From: Syntrophaceae bacterium UBA5619
GTDB lineage: Bacteria > Desulfobacterota > Syntrophia > Syntrophales > UBA5619
Direction of reading: 5' to 3'
Assembly: GCA_002424545.1 (NCBI GenBank)
Contig: DIKL01000021.1
Coordinates: forward strand, 1-14,677
Length of the DNA: 14,677 nucleotides
The notes beneath the pieces are model-generated. The model saw only the letters and a program-made list of their open reading frames with translations, had not been told where the DNA came from and did not search any database. Numbering within the stretch: the first letter of the stretch is position 1; every line of letters begins with the position of its first letter. The translations under genes were made by a program, and so were the position numbers. Below are positions 1-7,109 of the stretch, piece after piece.

Positions 1-2294
1 AGACCGAAGCGATTGAGCACATCGGTATGGACCCGCTCCACGATTTTCCGGGTGAACTCCAGCTCGGAAACATCGCAGGTGACGGGGACCATGATCTCCG
101 GTGTGCACCGTTTGCCGGCCTTGATCAACTCGGCGGCACATTCGAAGATCGCACGAATCTGCATCTCGCTCACCTCCGGGTAGGTGATCCCCAGACGGAT
201 GCCTCGGTGACCCATCATCGGGTTGGATTCGTGGAGATCCTCCCCCCGTTTCTGGATCTCCTCCACCGTGATGCCCAGCGCCCTGGCCAGTTCCGCCTGC
301 TTCTCGGCGCCCTGCGGCACGAACTCGTGAAGAGGCGGATCGAGGAGGCGGATCGTAACCGGAAACCCCTCCATGGCCTCCATTGTCCCTTTCAACGACC
401 TTTTGAAAAACGGGAAGAGTTCATCGAGCGCGGCTCTCCGTTCTTCGGCGGTCTTGCTCAGGATCATCTTACGCAGGCAGAACAGGGGCTCATCGGAGCC
501 CTCGCCGTAAAACATATGTTCCGTCCGGAACAGACCGATCCCCTCGGCGCCGAAGTTGCGGGCCACCCGCGCGTCTTGCGCGGTGTCGGCATTGGTGCGC
601 ACACCCATCGTCCGGTACTTGTCGGACATGGTCATGAACCTCTGGAATCTCGGATTTTCCGAGGCGTCGATCATCGGCAGCGAGCCGACAAAGACCCGAC
701 CCTTGGTGCCGTTCAGCGTGACGATATCGCCTTCCTTCAGGACGGTCCCGGAGTCGGCAATCTCCGCGGTCTTGTTCTCGGAGTCCACATGCAGACTTCC
801 GGCGCCTACGATACAGCACTTTCCCCAGCCGCGGGCGACAAGCGCCGCGTGTGAAGTCATGCCCCCGCGGGCGGTCAGGATGCCGACGGCCGCGCGCATT
901 CCCTCGATGTCCTCCGGGTTCGTCTCCTCGCGCAGCAGAATGCAGTTTCTGCCGGCTCGGGAGGAAGCCACAGCATCCTCGGAGTTGAAGACCAGCGCGC
1001 CGCAGGCGGCACCGGGACCGGCCGGCAGCCCCTTGACGATCGGCACGGCATCCTTTTCGACGTTCGGATCGATGATCGGGTGCAGCACCTCGTCCAACTG
1101 TCGTGGTTTGACGCGCATGATGGCGGTGGTCTCGTCGATGAGCCCCTCATCCAGCATGTCGATGGCGATGTTCAGCGCGGCCACGCCGGTACGTTTGCCG
1201 GAGCGGCACTGCAGCATCCAGAGTTTCCCCTCCTGGATGGTGAATTCGATGTCCATCATATCGGTGAAGCGACGCTCCAGCGTGGAGCGGATGGCGTCGA
1301 GTTCCCGGTAGATCTCCGGCATGGCGTGCTCCATGCTCACCAGATGCCGGTTCTGCTCGTTCCGGGTATCATCGTTGATCGGCGCCGGGGTGCGAATGCC
1401 GGCAACGACGTCTTCGCCCTGAGCATTCATCAGCCACTCTCCGTAAAACCTGTTTTCGCCGGTGGCGGGATCGCGGGTGAAGGCGACGCCGGTGGCGGAG
1501 GAGTCGCCCATGTTGCCGAAGACCATGGCCTGGATGTTCACCGCGGTGCCCCAGTCATCCGGAATGCCCTCGATCCTGCGGTAGGAAACCGCCTTCTTGC
1601 CGTTCCAGCTTTTGAACACGGCCGATATCGCTCCCCACAACTGTTCGATCGGATCATCCGGAAAGGGTTTGCCGAGATGCATTCGGATCAGCTCCTTGAA
1701 CCCTTCGGCAAGCTGCTGGAGGTCGTCGGCGTCGAGGTCCGTGTCGGATTTACAGCCCTTGGCCCGCTTCATCTCGTCCAACTTTTCATCAAGGATCTTG
1801 CGGATGCCCTTGCCCAGCGCCGGTTCGAGACCCTCCGCCTTCTCCATCACCACATCGGCGTACATCATGATCAGGCGGCGGTAGGAATCCCAGACGAATC
1901 GGGGATTGACCGTCTTGGCGATCATGCCCGGGATCGTTGCGGTGCAGAGACCGACGTTGAGAACGGTGTCCATCATGCCCGGCATCGACAAACGGGCGCC
2001 GGATCGGCAGGAGGCCAACAGCGGATTCGCGGCGTCGCCGTACTTCATGCCGATAACCGATTCGGTCTTCCGGAGCGCAGCCAGAACCTGACCGGCCAAT
2101 GCGGCCGGGAGTTTGCAACCGGAGGCGTAATAGTCCGTGCAGCATTCCGTGCTGATGGTGAATCCCGCCGGCACGGGGATGCCCAGGGAACACATCTCCG
2201 CCAGGTTGGCCCCTTTGCCGCCCAGCAGGTTCTTGTCGTTGGCCGTCCCCTCGGCTGCACCCCCGCCAAAGGTATATACATACTTTTTCTGCAT
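1..2294 (-). CDS. ppdK: Pyruvate, phosphate dikinase (C-terminus cut by window edge)
   Basis: Cytoplasmic enzyme that interconverts pyruvate, ATP and phosphate with PEP, AMP and pyrophosphate, linking glycolysis/gluconeogenesis with PPi energy use in anaerobes. About 764 codons are visible and the frame is open to the left edge. The family is about 870-910 residues, so roughly 110-150 C-terminal residues, including the expected PEP-site cysteine, lie outside the window. The N-terminal nucleotide-binding domain starts with GGKGANLAEM (about residues 26-35) and includes SMPGMMDTVLNVG. The swivelling phosphohistidine domain carries GGMTSHAA with the catalytic His at about residue 482 (bases 849-851). 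The start of the PEP/pyruvate barrel has GIGLFRTEHMF near residue 594 and GHRGIRLG. The ATG at 2294 is preceded by GAGGAG (2303-2308) with 8 bases between, a strong ribosome site. The gene lies 77 bp downstream of lemA on the same strand, so it may be read with it or separately. Identification is secure. Confidence 0.97.
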   Translation of the reverse strand, partial: MQKKYVYTFGGGAAEGTANDKNLLGGKGANLAEMCSLGIPVPAGFTISTECCTDYYASGCKLPAALAGQVLAALRKTESVIGMKYGDAANPLLASCRSGARLSMPGMMDTVLNVGLCTATIPGMIAKTVNPRFVWDSYRRLIMMYADVVMEKAEGLEPALGKGIRKILDEKLDEMKRAKGCKSDTDLDADDLQQLAEGFKELIRMHLGKPFPDDPIEQLWGAISAVFKSWNGKKAVSYRRIEGIPDDWGTAVNIQAMVFGNMGDSSATGVAFTRDPATGENRFYGEWLMNAQGEDVVAGIRTPAPINDDTRNEQNRHLVSMEHAMPEIYRELDAIRSTLERRFTDMMDIEFTIQEGKLWMLQCRSGKRTGVAALNIAIDMLDEGLIDETTAIMRVKPRQLDEVLHPIIDPNVEKDAVPIVKGLPAGPGAACGALVFNSEDAVASSRAGRNCILLREETNPEDIEGMRAAVGILTARGGMTSHAALVARGWGKCCIVGAGSLHVDSENKTAEIADSGTVLKEGDIVTLNGTKGRVFVGSLPMIDASENPRFQRFMTMSDKYRTMGVRTNADTAQDARVARNFGAEGIGLFRTEHMFYGEGSDEPLFCLRKMILSKTAEERRAALDELFPFFKRSLKGTMEAMEGFPVTIRLLDPPLHEFVPQGAEKQAELARALGITVEEIQKRGEDLHESNPMMGHRGIRLGITYPEVSEMQIRAIFECAAELIKAGKRCTPEIMVPVTCDVSELEFTRKIVERVHTDVLNRFG

Positions 2295-2324
2295 AGAGAT
2301 CTCTCCTCACTGCCGTTCCCGGCA
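2295..2324 (-). promoter_or_regulatory. Leader of ppdK: Shine-Dalgarno, 10-bp palindrome and small hairpin
   Basis: The 77-bp gap before ppdK holds GAGGAG (2303-2308), the perfect palindrome AGAGATCTCT (2295-2304) lying between and partly over the Shine-Dalgarno sequence and the start, and a 5-bp hairpin TGCCG-GGAA-CGGCA on the minus strand (2311-2324) just upstream. Seen directly. A translational control role is only inferred, and such short structures can arise by chance. No clear promoter was recognised in the gap. Confidence 0.4.
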
Positions 2325-2371
2325 TGCCTGAGCTCGCCCAACACAGCAGGCGAGCGTAGTTCAACTGTATG

Positions 2372-2947
2372 TTAAAATTTGACCTGCGGCGCCGCCTGGG
2401 CGGCCGCCGGGACCTCGAAGAAGGCCGCCTTCTTAAAACCGAACATTCCGGCCAACAGGTTTGCCGGGAAGCTCCGGATCGCCACGTTGTACTCCCGGAC
2501 GGCGTCGTTGTACCGTTTCCGTTCCACGGAAATCCGATTTTCCGTCCCCGCCAGCTCATCCTGAAGGCGGAGAAAATTCTGGTTGGACTTGAGGTCCGGA
2601 TATTGCTCCACGACGAGGAGGAGACGACTCAACGCTCCGCTCAACTCGTTGTTCGCGTCGATCTTGTCGGGAACCGTCGCCGCCCCGCCCACGCGCGCGC
2701 GGGCGTTCGTCACCTCCACGAGCACGTCCTTTTCCTGTTTTGCGTATCCCTTGACCGTTTCCACGAGGTTCGGGATCAGGTCATAACGCCGTTGAAGCTG
2801 GTTTTCCACCTGCGCCCAAGCCGATTTCACCCCTTCATCAAGGGCGACGAATCGGTTATAGGTCCCTTTGAAAAATGAGAAGACCAGCCCCGCCAGAACC
2901 ACGATGACGACGACGGCGATCAGCAATGTTTTTTTTCCGTTGGCCAT
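2372..2947 (-). CDS. lemA: LemA family membrane-anchored protein
   Basis: LemA-family protein of 191 residues. Family members have one N-terminal membrane helix and a long helical bundle; their molecular function is poorly defined, and they often occur beside TPM-domain proteins. A lysine-bearing N-terminus is followed by a hydrophobic helix at about residues 7-26. The family core then follows: WAQVENQLQRRYDLIPNLVE (about 44-63), continuing into VKGYAKQEK, then YPDLKSNQNFLRLQDELAGT (about 116-135), and a late RYNDAVREYNVAIRSFP stretch. The C-terminal tail is Ala/Pro-rich and short. Length is normal for the family. The ATG at 2947 has AGGAGG (2954-2959) six bases upstream, so the start is well supported. 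It lies 16 bp after the nucleotidyltransferase and two genes after the TPM protein, which suggests a shared transcript and a joint membrane or envelope role. Confidence 0.95.
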   Translation of the reverse strand: MANGKKTLLIAVVVIVVLAGLVFSFFKGTYNRFVALDEGVKSAWAQVENQLQRRYDLIPNLVETVKGYAKQEKDVLVEVTNARARVGGAATVPDKIDANNELSGALSRLLLVVEQYPDLKSNQNFLRLQDELAGTENRISVERKRYNDAVREYNVAIRSFPANLLAGMFGFKKAAFFEVPAAAQAAPQVKF

Positions 2948-2963
2948 GCTTTACCTCCTGAAG

Positions 2964-3707
2964 CTATTTTCCGGATTCGACATCCATCCGGCCGATCTGT
3001 TCGCAGAGGCGACCGACCTCCCTGAGGTATTCCCGGAAGATCGCCCGCACCTCGACCGACGAGAAGCGGTCCGTCTTTCTGCGGATCTCCTCGCATTTCA
3101 GAAAAACACCGGCATCGACGCCGAAGGCCCTCCCGGCGGCGGCGATGATATCACGTTTCCCTTTTGGAATCTCCAGATTTTTCAGATACAGAAGCGCGGT
3201 GAAGAGTGACACGAAGGCGGTCAGCGATGTGCCGATCAGTTCCCGGATCCTTCTCGTTTTTCCGTCCGTATGAAGATAACCGCTCCTCAGGTGGAGAAGT
3301 TTCACCCGGAGTTCCCGCTCCAACTGCAGCCGGACATGGCTCGGATCGAAGGCGAGCGGCGCGAGAAGATCCTCGCCGGCGACAACCTTGTAAGCCCGCT
3401 TCATGTTGAGAAATTCAATCGGATAGGCATCCTGAGACTCGGCCAGATAGGAGCGGGTCATGAAGAGCGGAACCGCGACATTTCGTTGTTTCCACCTTCC
3501 GACCATCTCCAGAGCCCGATCGAGCTCCTCGATGCCCCGGTCGGTCAGCACGATCAGGAAGTTAAGATCCGACTTCCCGGGCACGTAATCCTCACCGGCG
3601 CCGCTTCCAAAAAGGATGACGGAGAGCAGTTCCTCTCCGAAGATTTTCCGGTAGTCGCCGGTGAACTCCGCGAAGATCTCTTCCGGATTTTTCGGTATTT
3701 TCGCCAT
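2964..3707 (-). CDS. Nucleotidyltransferase-fold protein (Pol beta superfamily) with variant metal motif
   Basis: A 247-residue protein with an N-terminal minimal-nucleotidyltransferase-like domain followed by a helical region. The fold signature is LFGSGAGEDYVPGKSDLNFL (residues 32-51): Gly34-Ser35, eleven residues, then Asp47. Where the family normally has a second carboxylate (D-h-D/E) this protein has Asn49. Residues about 125-245 are mostly charged and helical, including a hydrophobic stretch near 158-176, and resemble the helical partner domain of such proteins. No close named homologue is recognised and the substrate is unknown. The ATG at 3707 follows a GGGGG tract (3714-3718) at 7 bases. 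The gene starts 14 bp after the TPM gene ends and stops 16 bp before lemA, so co-transcription is very likely. With the changed motif it could be a catalytically weak or regulatory member; alternatively Asn may be normal for its subfamily. Confidence 0.75.
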   Translation of the reverse strand: MAKIPKNPEEIFAEFTGDYRKIFGEELLSVILFGSGAGEDYVPGKSDLNFLIVLTDRGIEELDRALEMVGRWKQRNVAVPLFMTRSYLAESQDAYPIEFLNMKRAYKVVAGEDLLAPLAFDPSHVRLQLERELRVKLLHLRSGYLHTDGKTRRIRELIGTSLTAFVSLFTALLYLKNLEIPKGKRDIIAAAGRAFGVDAGVFLKCEEIRRKTDRFSSVEVRAIFREYLREVGRLCEQIGRMDVESGK

Positions 3708-3721
3708 CGGCCTACCCCCTT

Positions 3722-4510
3722 TTAAAATCCGCGACCCGCACCGCCGCCGCCGCTCATTCCCCCGCCATAGCCGCCGAATCCGCCGAATCCGCCGCCGAAC
3801 CCCCCAAACCCGCCGCCGGATCCGTCGCGTCGTCCCCCCCCGCCGCCCATCATCATGACCAGCAGCCAGGGCAGCATCGCTCGGCCCCGGCGGGTTCCGA
3901 ACAGCAGGGCCGCCGCCAGAACCAGCAGGGAAAGCTGTCCGATTCCGATCCCTTTCCCGGTCCCGACCTGTCTGGGCCGCGGCGCCGCACCCGTGAGCCT
4001 CACGCCGGCCGCCTCCGCCGCGATGGAGGATACCGCCGCCATGGTTTCCGCGAGTCCCTTCCCATAGTCGCCGGCCCGGAAACGGGGAAGCGCGTACCGG
4101 TCCAGGATCTCCCCCGCCATGCCGTCGGGAATGATCCCCTCGACGCCGTATCCCGTTTCGATTCGGACCTGCCGCTCCTTCAGGGCAAGAAGAATGAGCA
4201 CCCCCTTGTCTTCGCCCTTCTTCCCGATCCCCCAGGCCTGATAGAGTCGGTTCGCGTAATCGGCCGAATCGCCGTCACCGATCGTCTCCACCGTTGCCAC
4301 GACGACGGCGATCCCGGTCTTCTCCAGCACCTCCGCTGCCAGTCTTTCCATCGGACCCTTGTCCTGGTCGGAAATCACCCCGGCGAAATCGTTGACCGCG
4401 CCTACCGGTCTCGGAAAGGATTCACCGGCCGCCGCGACACGGATCGAAAAAAGAAGAAGCGCCGCAAGCAGCAAAGCGCATCTCCTGTGGTGAAATGATA
4501 TCATGATCAT
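3722..4510 (-). CDS. TPM-domain (YgcG-type) exported protein with Gly-rich tail
   Basis: TPM-domain protein of about 262 residues from this start. TPM domains occur in secreted or membrane-bound proteins, some reported as acid phosphatases or photosystem repair factors; the role here is unknown. The N-terminus has a basic patch (HHRR) and a hydrophobic run ending in RVAAA, a likely signal peptide. The TPM core follows: PVGAVNDFAGVISDQDKGPM, then a strand with TGIAVVVATV, and YGVEGIIPDGMAGEIL, all typical. After it come two hydrophobic segments and a Gly-rich tail with repeated GGFGG units, a usual ending in this family. The start is uncertain. ATG 4510 and ATG 4504 give the best signal peptide but have weak ribosome sites and would be almost leaderless relative to the candidate promoter at 4517-4545. 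TTG 4474 has AGGAG (4482-4486) at 7 bases but loses the basic patch. In-frame ATGs at 4570 and 4609 lie upstream of that promoter. First gene of the TPM-nucleotidyltransferase-lemA run. Confidence 0.9.
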   Translation of the reverse strand: MIMISFHHRRCALLLAALLLFSIRVAAAGESFPRPVGAVNDFAGVISDQDKGPMERLAAEVLEKTGIAVVVATVETIGDGDSADYANRLYQAWGIGKKGEDKGVLILLALKERQVRIETGYGVEGIIPDGMAGEILDRYALPRFRAGDYGKGLAETMAAVSSIAAEAAGVRLTGAAPRPRQVGTGKGIGIGQLSLLVLAAALLFGTRRGRAMLPWLLVMMMGGGGGRRDGSGGGFGGFGGGFGGFGGYGGGMSGGGGAGRGF

Positions 4511-4516
4511 TGCTTC

Positions 4517-4545
4517 ATCATAATCACGCTCACCCAGAATAGCAA
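4517..4545 (-). promoter_or_regulatory. Candidate sigma70-type promoter for the TPM-nucleotidyltransferase-lemA operon
   Basis: On the minus strand, TTGCTA (4540-4545) and TATGAT (4517-4522) are separated by exactly 17 bases; the -10 box matches consensus at 5 of 6 positions. The predicted transcript start is near 4510, at or next to the first plausible ATG, giving a leaderless or very short leader, or a short leader if TTG 4474 is the start. Seen in sequence; activity is inferred. Confidence 0.45.
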
Positions 4546-4553
4546 CCCCGGCG

Positions 4554-4597
4554 AAGGTGAATCGTCCCATGTCCCAGCCTTTCACCCCTTTCACCTT
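4554..4597. promoter_or_regulatory. Repeated TTTCACC/GGTGAA boxes between divergent promoters (candidate operator)
   Basis: AAGGTGAA at 4554-4561 is matched by its exact reverse complement TTCACCTT at 4590-4597, and a further direct TTTCACC copy lies at 4580-4586, 9 bp before the one at 4589-4595. The last copy abuts the -35 box of the binding-protein promoter. Arrangement seen directly; binding by a regulator is inference and the regulator is not in the window. Confidence 0.3.
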
Positions 4598-4624
4598 GAC
4601 AGCCTCCATGATTTTGTTTATGAT
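4596..4624 (+). promoter_or_regulatory. Strong sigma70-type promoter for the amino-acid transporter operon
   Basis: TTGACA (4596-4601, perfect consensus) and TATGAT (4619-4624, 5 of 6) are spaced by 17 bases. Transcription would start near 4631, leaving a leader of about 115 bases before the binding-protein ATG at 4746. That leader contains a bulged stem, CCGGATT paired with AATCCCGG (4671-4694), which may be incidental. This is the clearest promoter in the window. Confidence 0.7.
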
Positions 4625-4728
4625 TCCGCCGCTTAAAAATATCCGTCAGGCTTCCTTGGATGATAAAAGCCCGGATTTGCATCGGGAATCCCGGACCACC
4701 GAGGAAAGAACCTTAACGCAACAAGACG

Positions 4729-4735
4729 AAAGGAG
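4729..4735 (+). promoter_or_regulatory. Ribosome binding site that fixes the binding-protein start
   Basis: AAAGGAG ends 10 bases before ATG 4746. The same frame is open back to an ATG at 4557, but that ATG precedes the promoter and its extra residues do not look like protein; this site and the signal peptide select 4746. Confidence 0.8.
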
Positions 4736-4745
4736 ATTGAAATTT

Positions 4746-5507
4746 ATGAGAAAAAAATGGCTATGGGGTGCGGCGGTGGCGCTGTCGGCGTTGCTCGTCC
4801 TGTCTGCGACGTTTGCCGTTGCCGCGGAGAAGGTGTACATTAACGGGATCGACGCGAACTTTCCGCCTTTCGCCTTTGTGGACAAGTCCGGCGCTCCGGA
4901 CGGCTTCGACGTGAAGGCCCTCGACTGGATCGCCAAGGAGATGAAGTTCAAGGTAAAGCACCAGCCGATGGATTGGGACGGGATCATTCCCAGCCTGAAG
5001 ACCAAGAAGATCGACATTGTGGCCTCGGGGATGAGCATCAGTGACGAACGCAAAAAGGAAGTCGCCTTTACGATCCCGTACTGGAAGATCAAACAGGTCC
5101 TGGTGGCCAAAAAGGATACCAAACTGACCGCGGAATCGGCCCTGGCCGACGGGAACAAGGTCGGGGTGCAGCGCGGGACGACCGAGGCGAAGTGGATTGC
5201 GGAGAATCTGATCAAGAAGGGGGGGAAGAAGTTCGAACTGGTCCAGTATGACTCCGCTCCCCTGGCGGTCGAAGACGTGGTGAACGGCCGAATCGTGGCC
5301 GCCGCGATGGACGACCAGCCGGCGGAAGACGCCGTGAAGAAGAAGCCTGTCAAGATACTCGGCGGGTTCGGAATGCCGGACGAGGATTTCGGCTATGCGA
5401 TCCGCAAAGAGGATACCGAATTCCTGAAGAAGGTCAACGAAGGCCTCAAGAAGCTCATGAAGTCGCCATACTGGGCCGAGCTGAAGAAGCAATACACCAG
5501 TAAATGA
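4746..5507 (+). CDS. Polar amino-acid ABC transporter, periplasmic substrate-binding protein (family 3)
   Basis: Captures a polar amino acid or similar small molecule in the periplasm and delivers it to the membrane complex encoded downstream. The 253-residue precursor begins MRKKW and has a hydrophobic core ending AVAA, so cleavage is expected near residue 26-27. There is no lipobox cysteine, so it should be a soluble periplasmic protein. The mature part has the family-3 features: an early FPPFAFVDKSG with GFDVKALDWIAKEM after it, DWDGIIPSLKTKKIDIVASG, the SISDERKKEVAFTIPYW segment, VGVQRGTTEAKWI and a C-terminal YWAELKKQY. The length is normal. ATG 4746 is supported by the ribosome site at 4729-4735. 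The gene is the first of the operon and is separated from the permeases by a palindrome and a terminator-like hairpin, a common way to make more binding protein than membrane subunits. Substrate cannot be read from the sequence. Confidence 0.95.
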   Translation: MRKKWLWGAAVALSALLVLSATFAVAAEKVYINGIDANFPPFAFVDKSGAPDGFDVKALDWIAKEMKFKVKHQPMDWDGIIPSLKTKKIDIVASGMSISDERKKEVAFTIPYWKIKQVLVAKKDTKLTAESALADGNKVGVQRGTTEAKWIAENLIKKGGKKFELVQYDSAPLAVEDVVNGRIVAAAMDDQPAEDAVKKKPVKILGGFGMPDEDFGYAIRKEDTEFLKKVNEGLKKLMKSPYWAELKKQYTSK

Positions 5508-5549
5508 TGAACTGCCGGACGGCGGCGCATGGATGGGAAGCGAAACCCG

Positions 5550-5594
5550 GGGGAATATGGGGGCACGATGCGATATCGTGTCCCCATATTCCCC
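5550..5594. repeat. 45-bp near-perfect palindrome (REP-like element)
   Basis: Two 20-base arms, GGGGAATATGGGGGCACGAT (5550-5569) and ATCGTGTCCCCATATTCCCC (5575-5594), flank a 5-base loop GCGAT. All positions pair as Watson-Crick except one G-U, so the RNA would fold into a very stable hairpin. No T-run follows on either strand (AATTCTC on the right), so it is not a standard terminator. The look resembles REP or IS200/RAYT-associated palindromes and small non-autonomous elements, but the family cannot be named from one copy. It lies between the binding-protein gene and the permeases and may stabilise the 3' end of the upstream mRNA. Confidence 0.8.
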
Positions 5595-5614
5595 AATTCT
5601 CTCGCCAAATGACG

Positions 5615-5647
5615 GGAAGGCCTCAGTTCATGAGGCCTTCCATTTTA
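5615..5647 (+). terminator. Terminator-like or attenuator hairpin between binding protein and permease genes
   Basis: GGAAGGCCTCA (5615-5625), loop GTTCA, and TGAGGCCTTCC (5631-5641) form a perfect 11-bp stem followed by ATTTTA (5642-5647). The T-tract is short, so partial termination is more likely than full stop. Position after the binding-protein gene and 16 bases before the first permease fits graded expression within the operon. Confidence 0.6.
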
Positions 5648-5663
5648 TGAGCGGTGTGAACGA

Positions 5664-6341
5664 ATGCCGGAAAGCCTGATCGCCATCGGAGACGCCTTGC
5701 CGTATCTCCTCCAGGGATCGCTTGTGACCCTGATCGTCGTGGTCGGGGCGATGGCCCTGGGACTTGTCCTCGGAGTGCCCCTTGCGGTAGGGCAGGTCTA
5801 CGGGCACCGGGCTCTCCGGCGTATGATCATGGTCTATGTCTGGTTTTTCCGGGGAATTCCGCTTCTCGTCTTTCTCTTTCTCTTCTATTTCGGCCTCTGC
5901 ACGGCCCTCGACATCAATCTTTCCGCCTTCACGGTGGCGATCATCGTGCTCGGGCTGATCAGCTCCGCATACCAGTCCCAGATCTTCCGCGGGGCGATCC
6001 TGTCGCTCCCGGAGGGGCAATTCAAGGCGGCCCGGGCGCTCGGGATGAGCGATCTGAAGGCGATATCCGTCATCATTCTCCCCCAGGCGCTCCGATTGTC
6101 CGTTCCCGGCTGGTCGAACGAATACTCCATTCTGCTGAAGGACTCGGCGGTGACCTACGCCCTGGGGGTGGCCGAGATCATGGCGCGGGCGCATTTCGTG
6201 GCGACCCGGACCTACCAGCAGCTCCCCCTTTATCTCACCGCGGGGATAATCTTTCTCGTCCTCACCTGGATGGGAACGAAGGGCCTCCGGATTCTGGAGG
6301 AGAAGGTCCGGATTCCGGGATACTCCCCGCACGGATTGTAG
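5664..6341 (+). CDS. Amino-acid ABC transporter permease (HisM/GlnP type), first subunit
   Basis: Inner-membrane channel subunit of the polar amino-acid importer, 225 residues. It has several hydrophobic segments: one at about residues 15-40, a VWFFRGIPLLVFLFLFYFGL segment near 53-72, and others near 88-105 and at the C-terminal end. The cytoplasmic EAA-type loop that docks on the ATPase is visible as AARALGMSDLKAISVIILPQ (about 124-143). Length and topology fit the HisM/GlnP/ArtQ family. ATG 5664 is the first usable start after the hairpin; its ribosome site is weak (no clear AGGAGG), which would further lower expression relative to the binding protein. The ATG at 5648 is out of frame. The ATPase gene begins 7 bp after its stop. 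It should pair with the second permease as a heterodimer. Confidence 0.93.
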   Translation: MPESLIAIGDALPYLLQGSLVTLIVVVGAMALGLVLGVPLAVGQVYGHRALRRMIMVYVWFFRGIPLLVFLFLFYFGLCTALDINLSAFTVAIIVLGLISSAYQSQIFRGAILSLPEGQFKAARALGMSDLKAISVIILPQALRLSVPGWSNEYSILLKDSAVTYALGVAEIMARAHFVATRTYQQLPLYLTAGIIFLVLTWMGTKGLRILEEKVRIPGYSPHGL

Positions 6342-6348
6342 GCAGAAG

Positions 6349-7107
6349 ATGGCAGAACCGATTTTACGGATCGAAAACATATCGAAACGCTACGGGAAAA
6401 AGGATGTCCTCCGGGGGGCGTCGCTCTACGTGAACAAGGGGGATCTCAAGATCCTGATCGGCCCCTCGGGCGCAGGCAAGAGCACGCTGTTGCAGTGCAT
6501 CAACTACCTTGTCAAACCGGACGAGGGGCGAATCTGGCTGGACGGCCGGGAGGTGCATTACGCGCACAAGCGCGACCTCTACGCCTACCGCCAGAAGGTC
6601 GGGATGATCTTCCAGGATTTCAACCTTTTCGACCACCTGAACGCATTGGAGAACGTCCGGATCGGGATGGTCCAGGTGAAGGGAATCCCGAAGGCTAAGG
6701 CCAATGATCGCGCCGTCATGGAACTGGAACGGGTCGGCCTGAAAGATCACATGCAGAAATATCCCGCCCAACTCTCCGGCGGCCAGAAACAGCGGGTCTC
6801 GATCGCCCGGGCGCTGGCGATGGATCCGAAGGTGATGCTGCTGGACGAACCGACGTCGGCGCTGGACCCCGAACTGATCGGCGAGGTTCACGCGGTCATT
6901 CGCGACCTCGGGAACAACGGCATGACCATGATCATGGCGACCCATCAGATCGGATTCGCCAGTTCGCTCGCCAGCGAAATCGTCTTCATGGAGGACGGCC
7001 GGATTCTCGAACGGGGGACGCCCGACAAGATCTTCAACGACGCTCAAAACGCCCGGACGCGGGAATTTTGTTCCAAGATTACGGAACTCTACGGGGAAAC
7101 ACGCTGA
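6349..7107 (+). CDS. Amino-acid ABC transporter ATP-binding protein (GlnQ/HisP type)
   Basis: Cytoplasmic ATPase that powers the importer; 252 residues, normal for the family. All ATPase motifs are intact: Walker [10 protein letters not shown] (38-46), Q-loop Gln89 in MIFQDFNLF, signature LSGGQKQR (142-149), Walker [15 protein letters not shown] (162-175) with Glu167, and the switch His199 in ATHQ. These place it in the polar amino-acid uptake group. The gene sits between the two permeases, 7 bp after the first and 2 bp before the ATG of the second, so translation is probably coupled. Nothing in the catalytic motifs looks degraded. Confidence 0.96.
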   Translation: MAEPILRIENISKRYGKKDVLRGASLYVNKGDLKILIGPSGAGKSTLLQCINYLVKPDEGRIWLDGREVHYAHKRDLYAYRQKVGMIFQDFNLFDHLNALENVRIGMVQVKGIPKAKANDRAVMELERVGLKDHMQKYPAQLSGGQKQRVSIARALAMDPKVMLLDEPTSALDPELIGEVHAVIRDLGNNGMTMIMATHQIGFASSLASEIVFMEDGRILERGTPDKIFNDAQNARTREFCSKITELYGETR

Positions 7108-7109
7108 CG

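Noticed and set aside
1080..2375. Long plus-strand open frame opposite ppdK
   Set aside because: Low-complexity His/Gly/Arg-rich product; the minus-strand PPDK frame is continuous and conserved.
3722..3850. Short GGN tandem repeats in DNA that could be a repeat array
   Set aside because: They encode the Gly-rich tail common to TPM-domain proteins and need no separate explanation.
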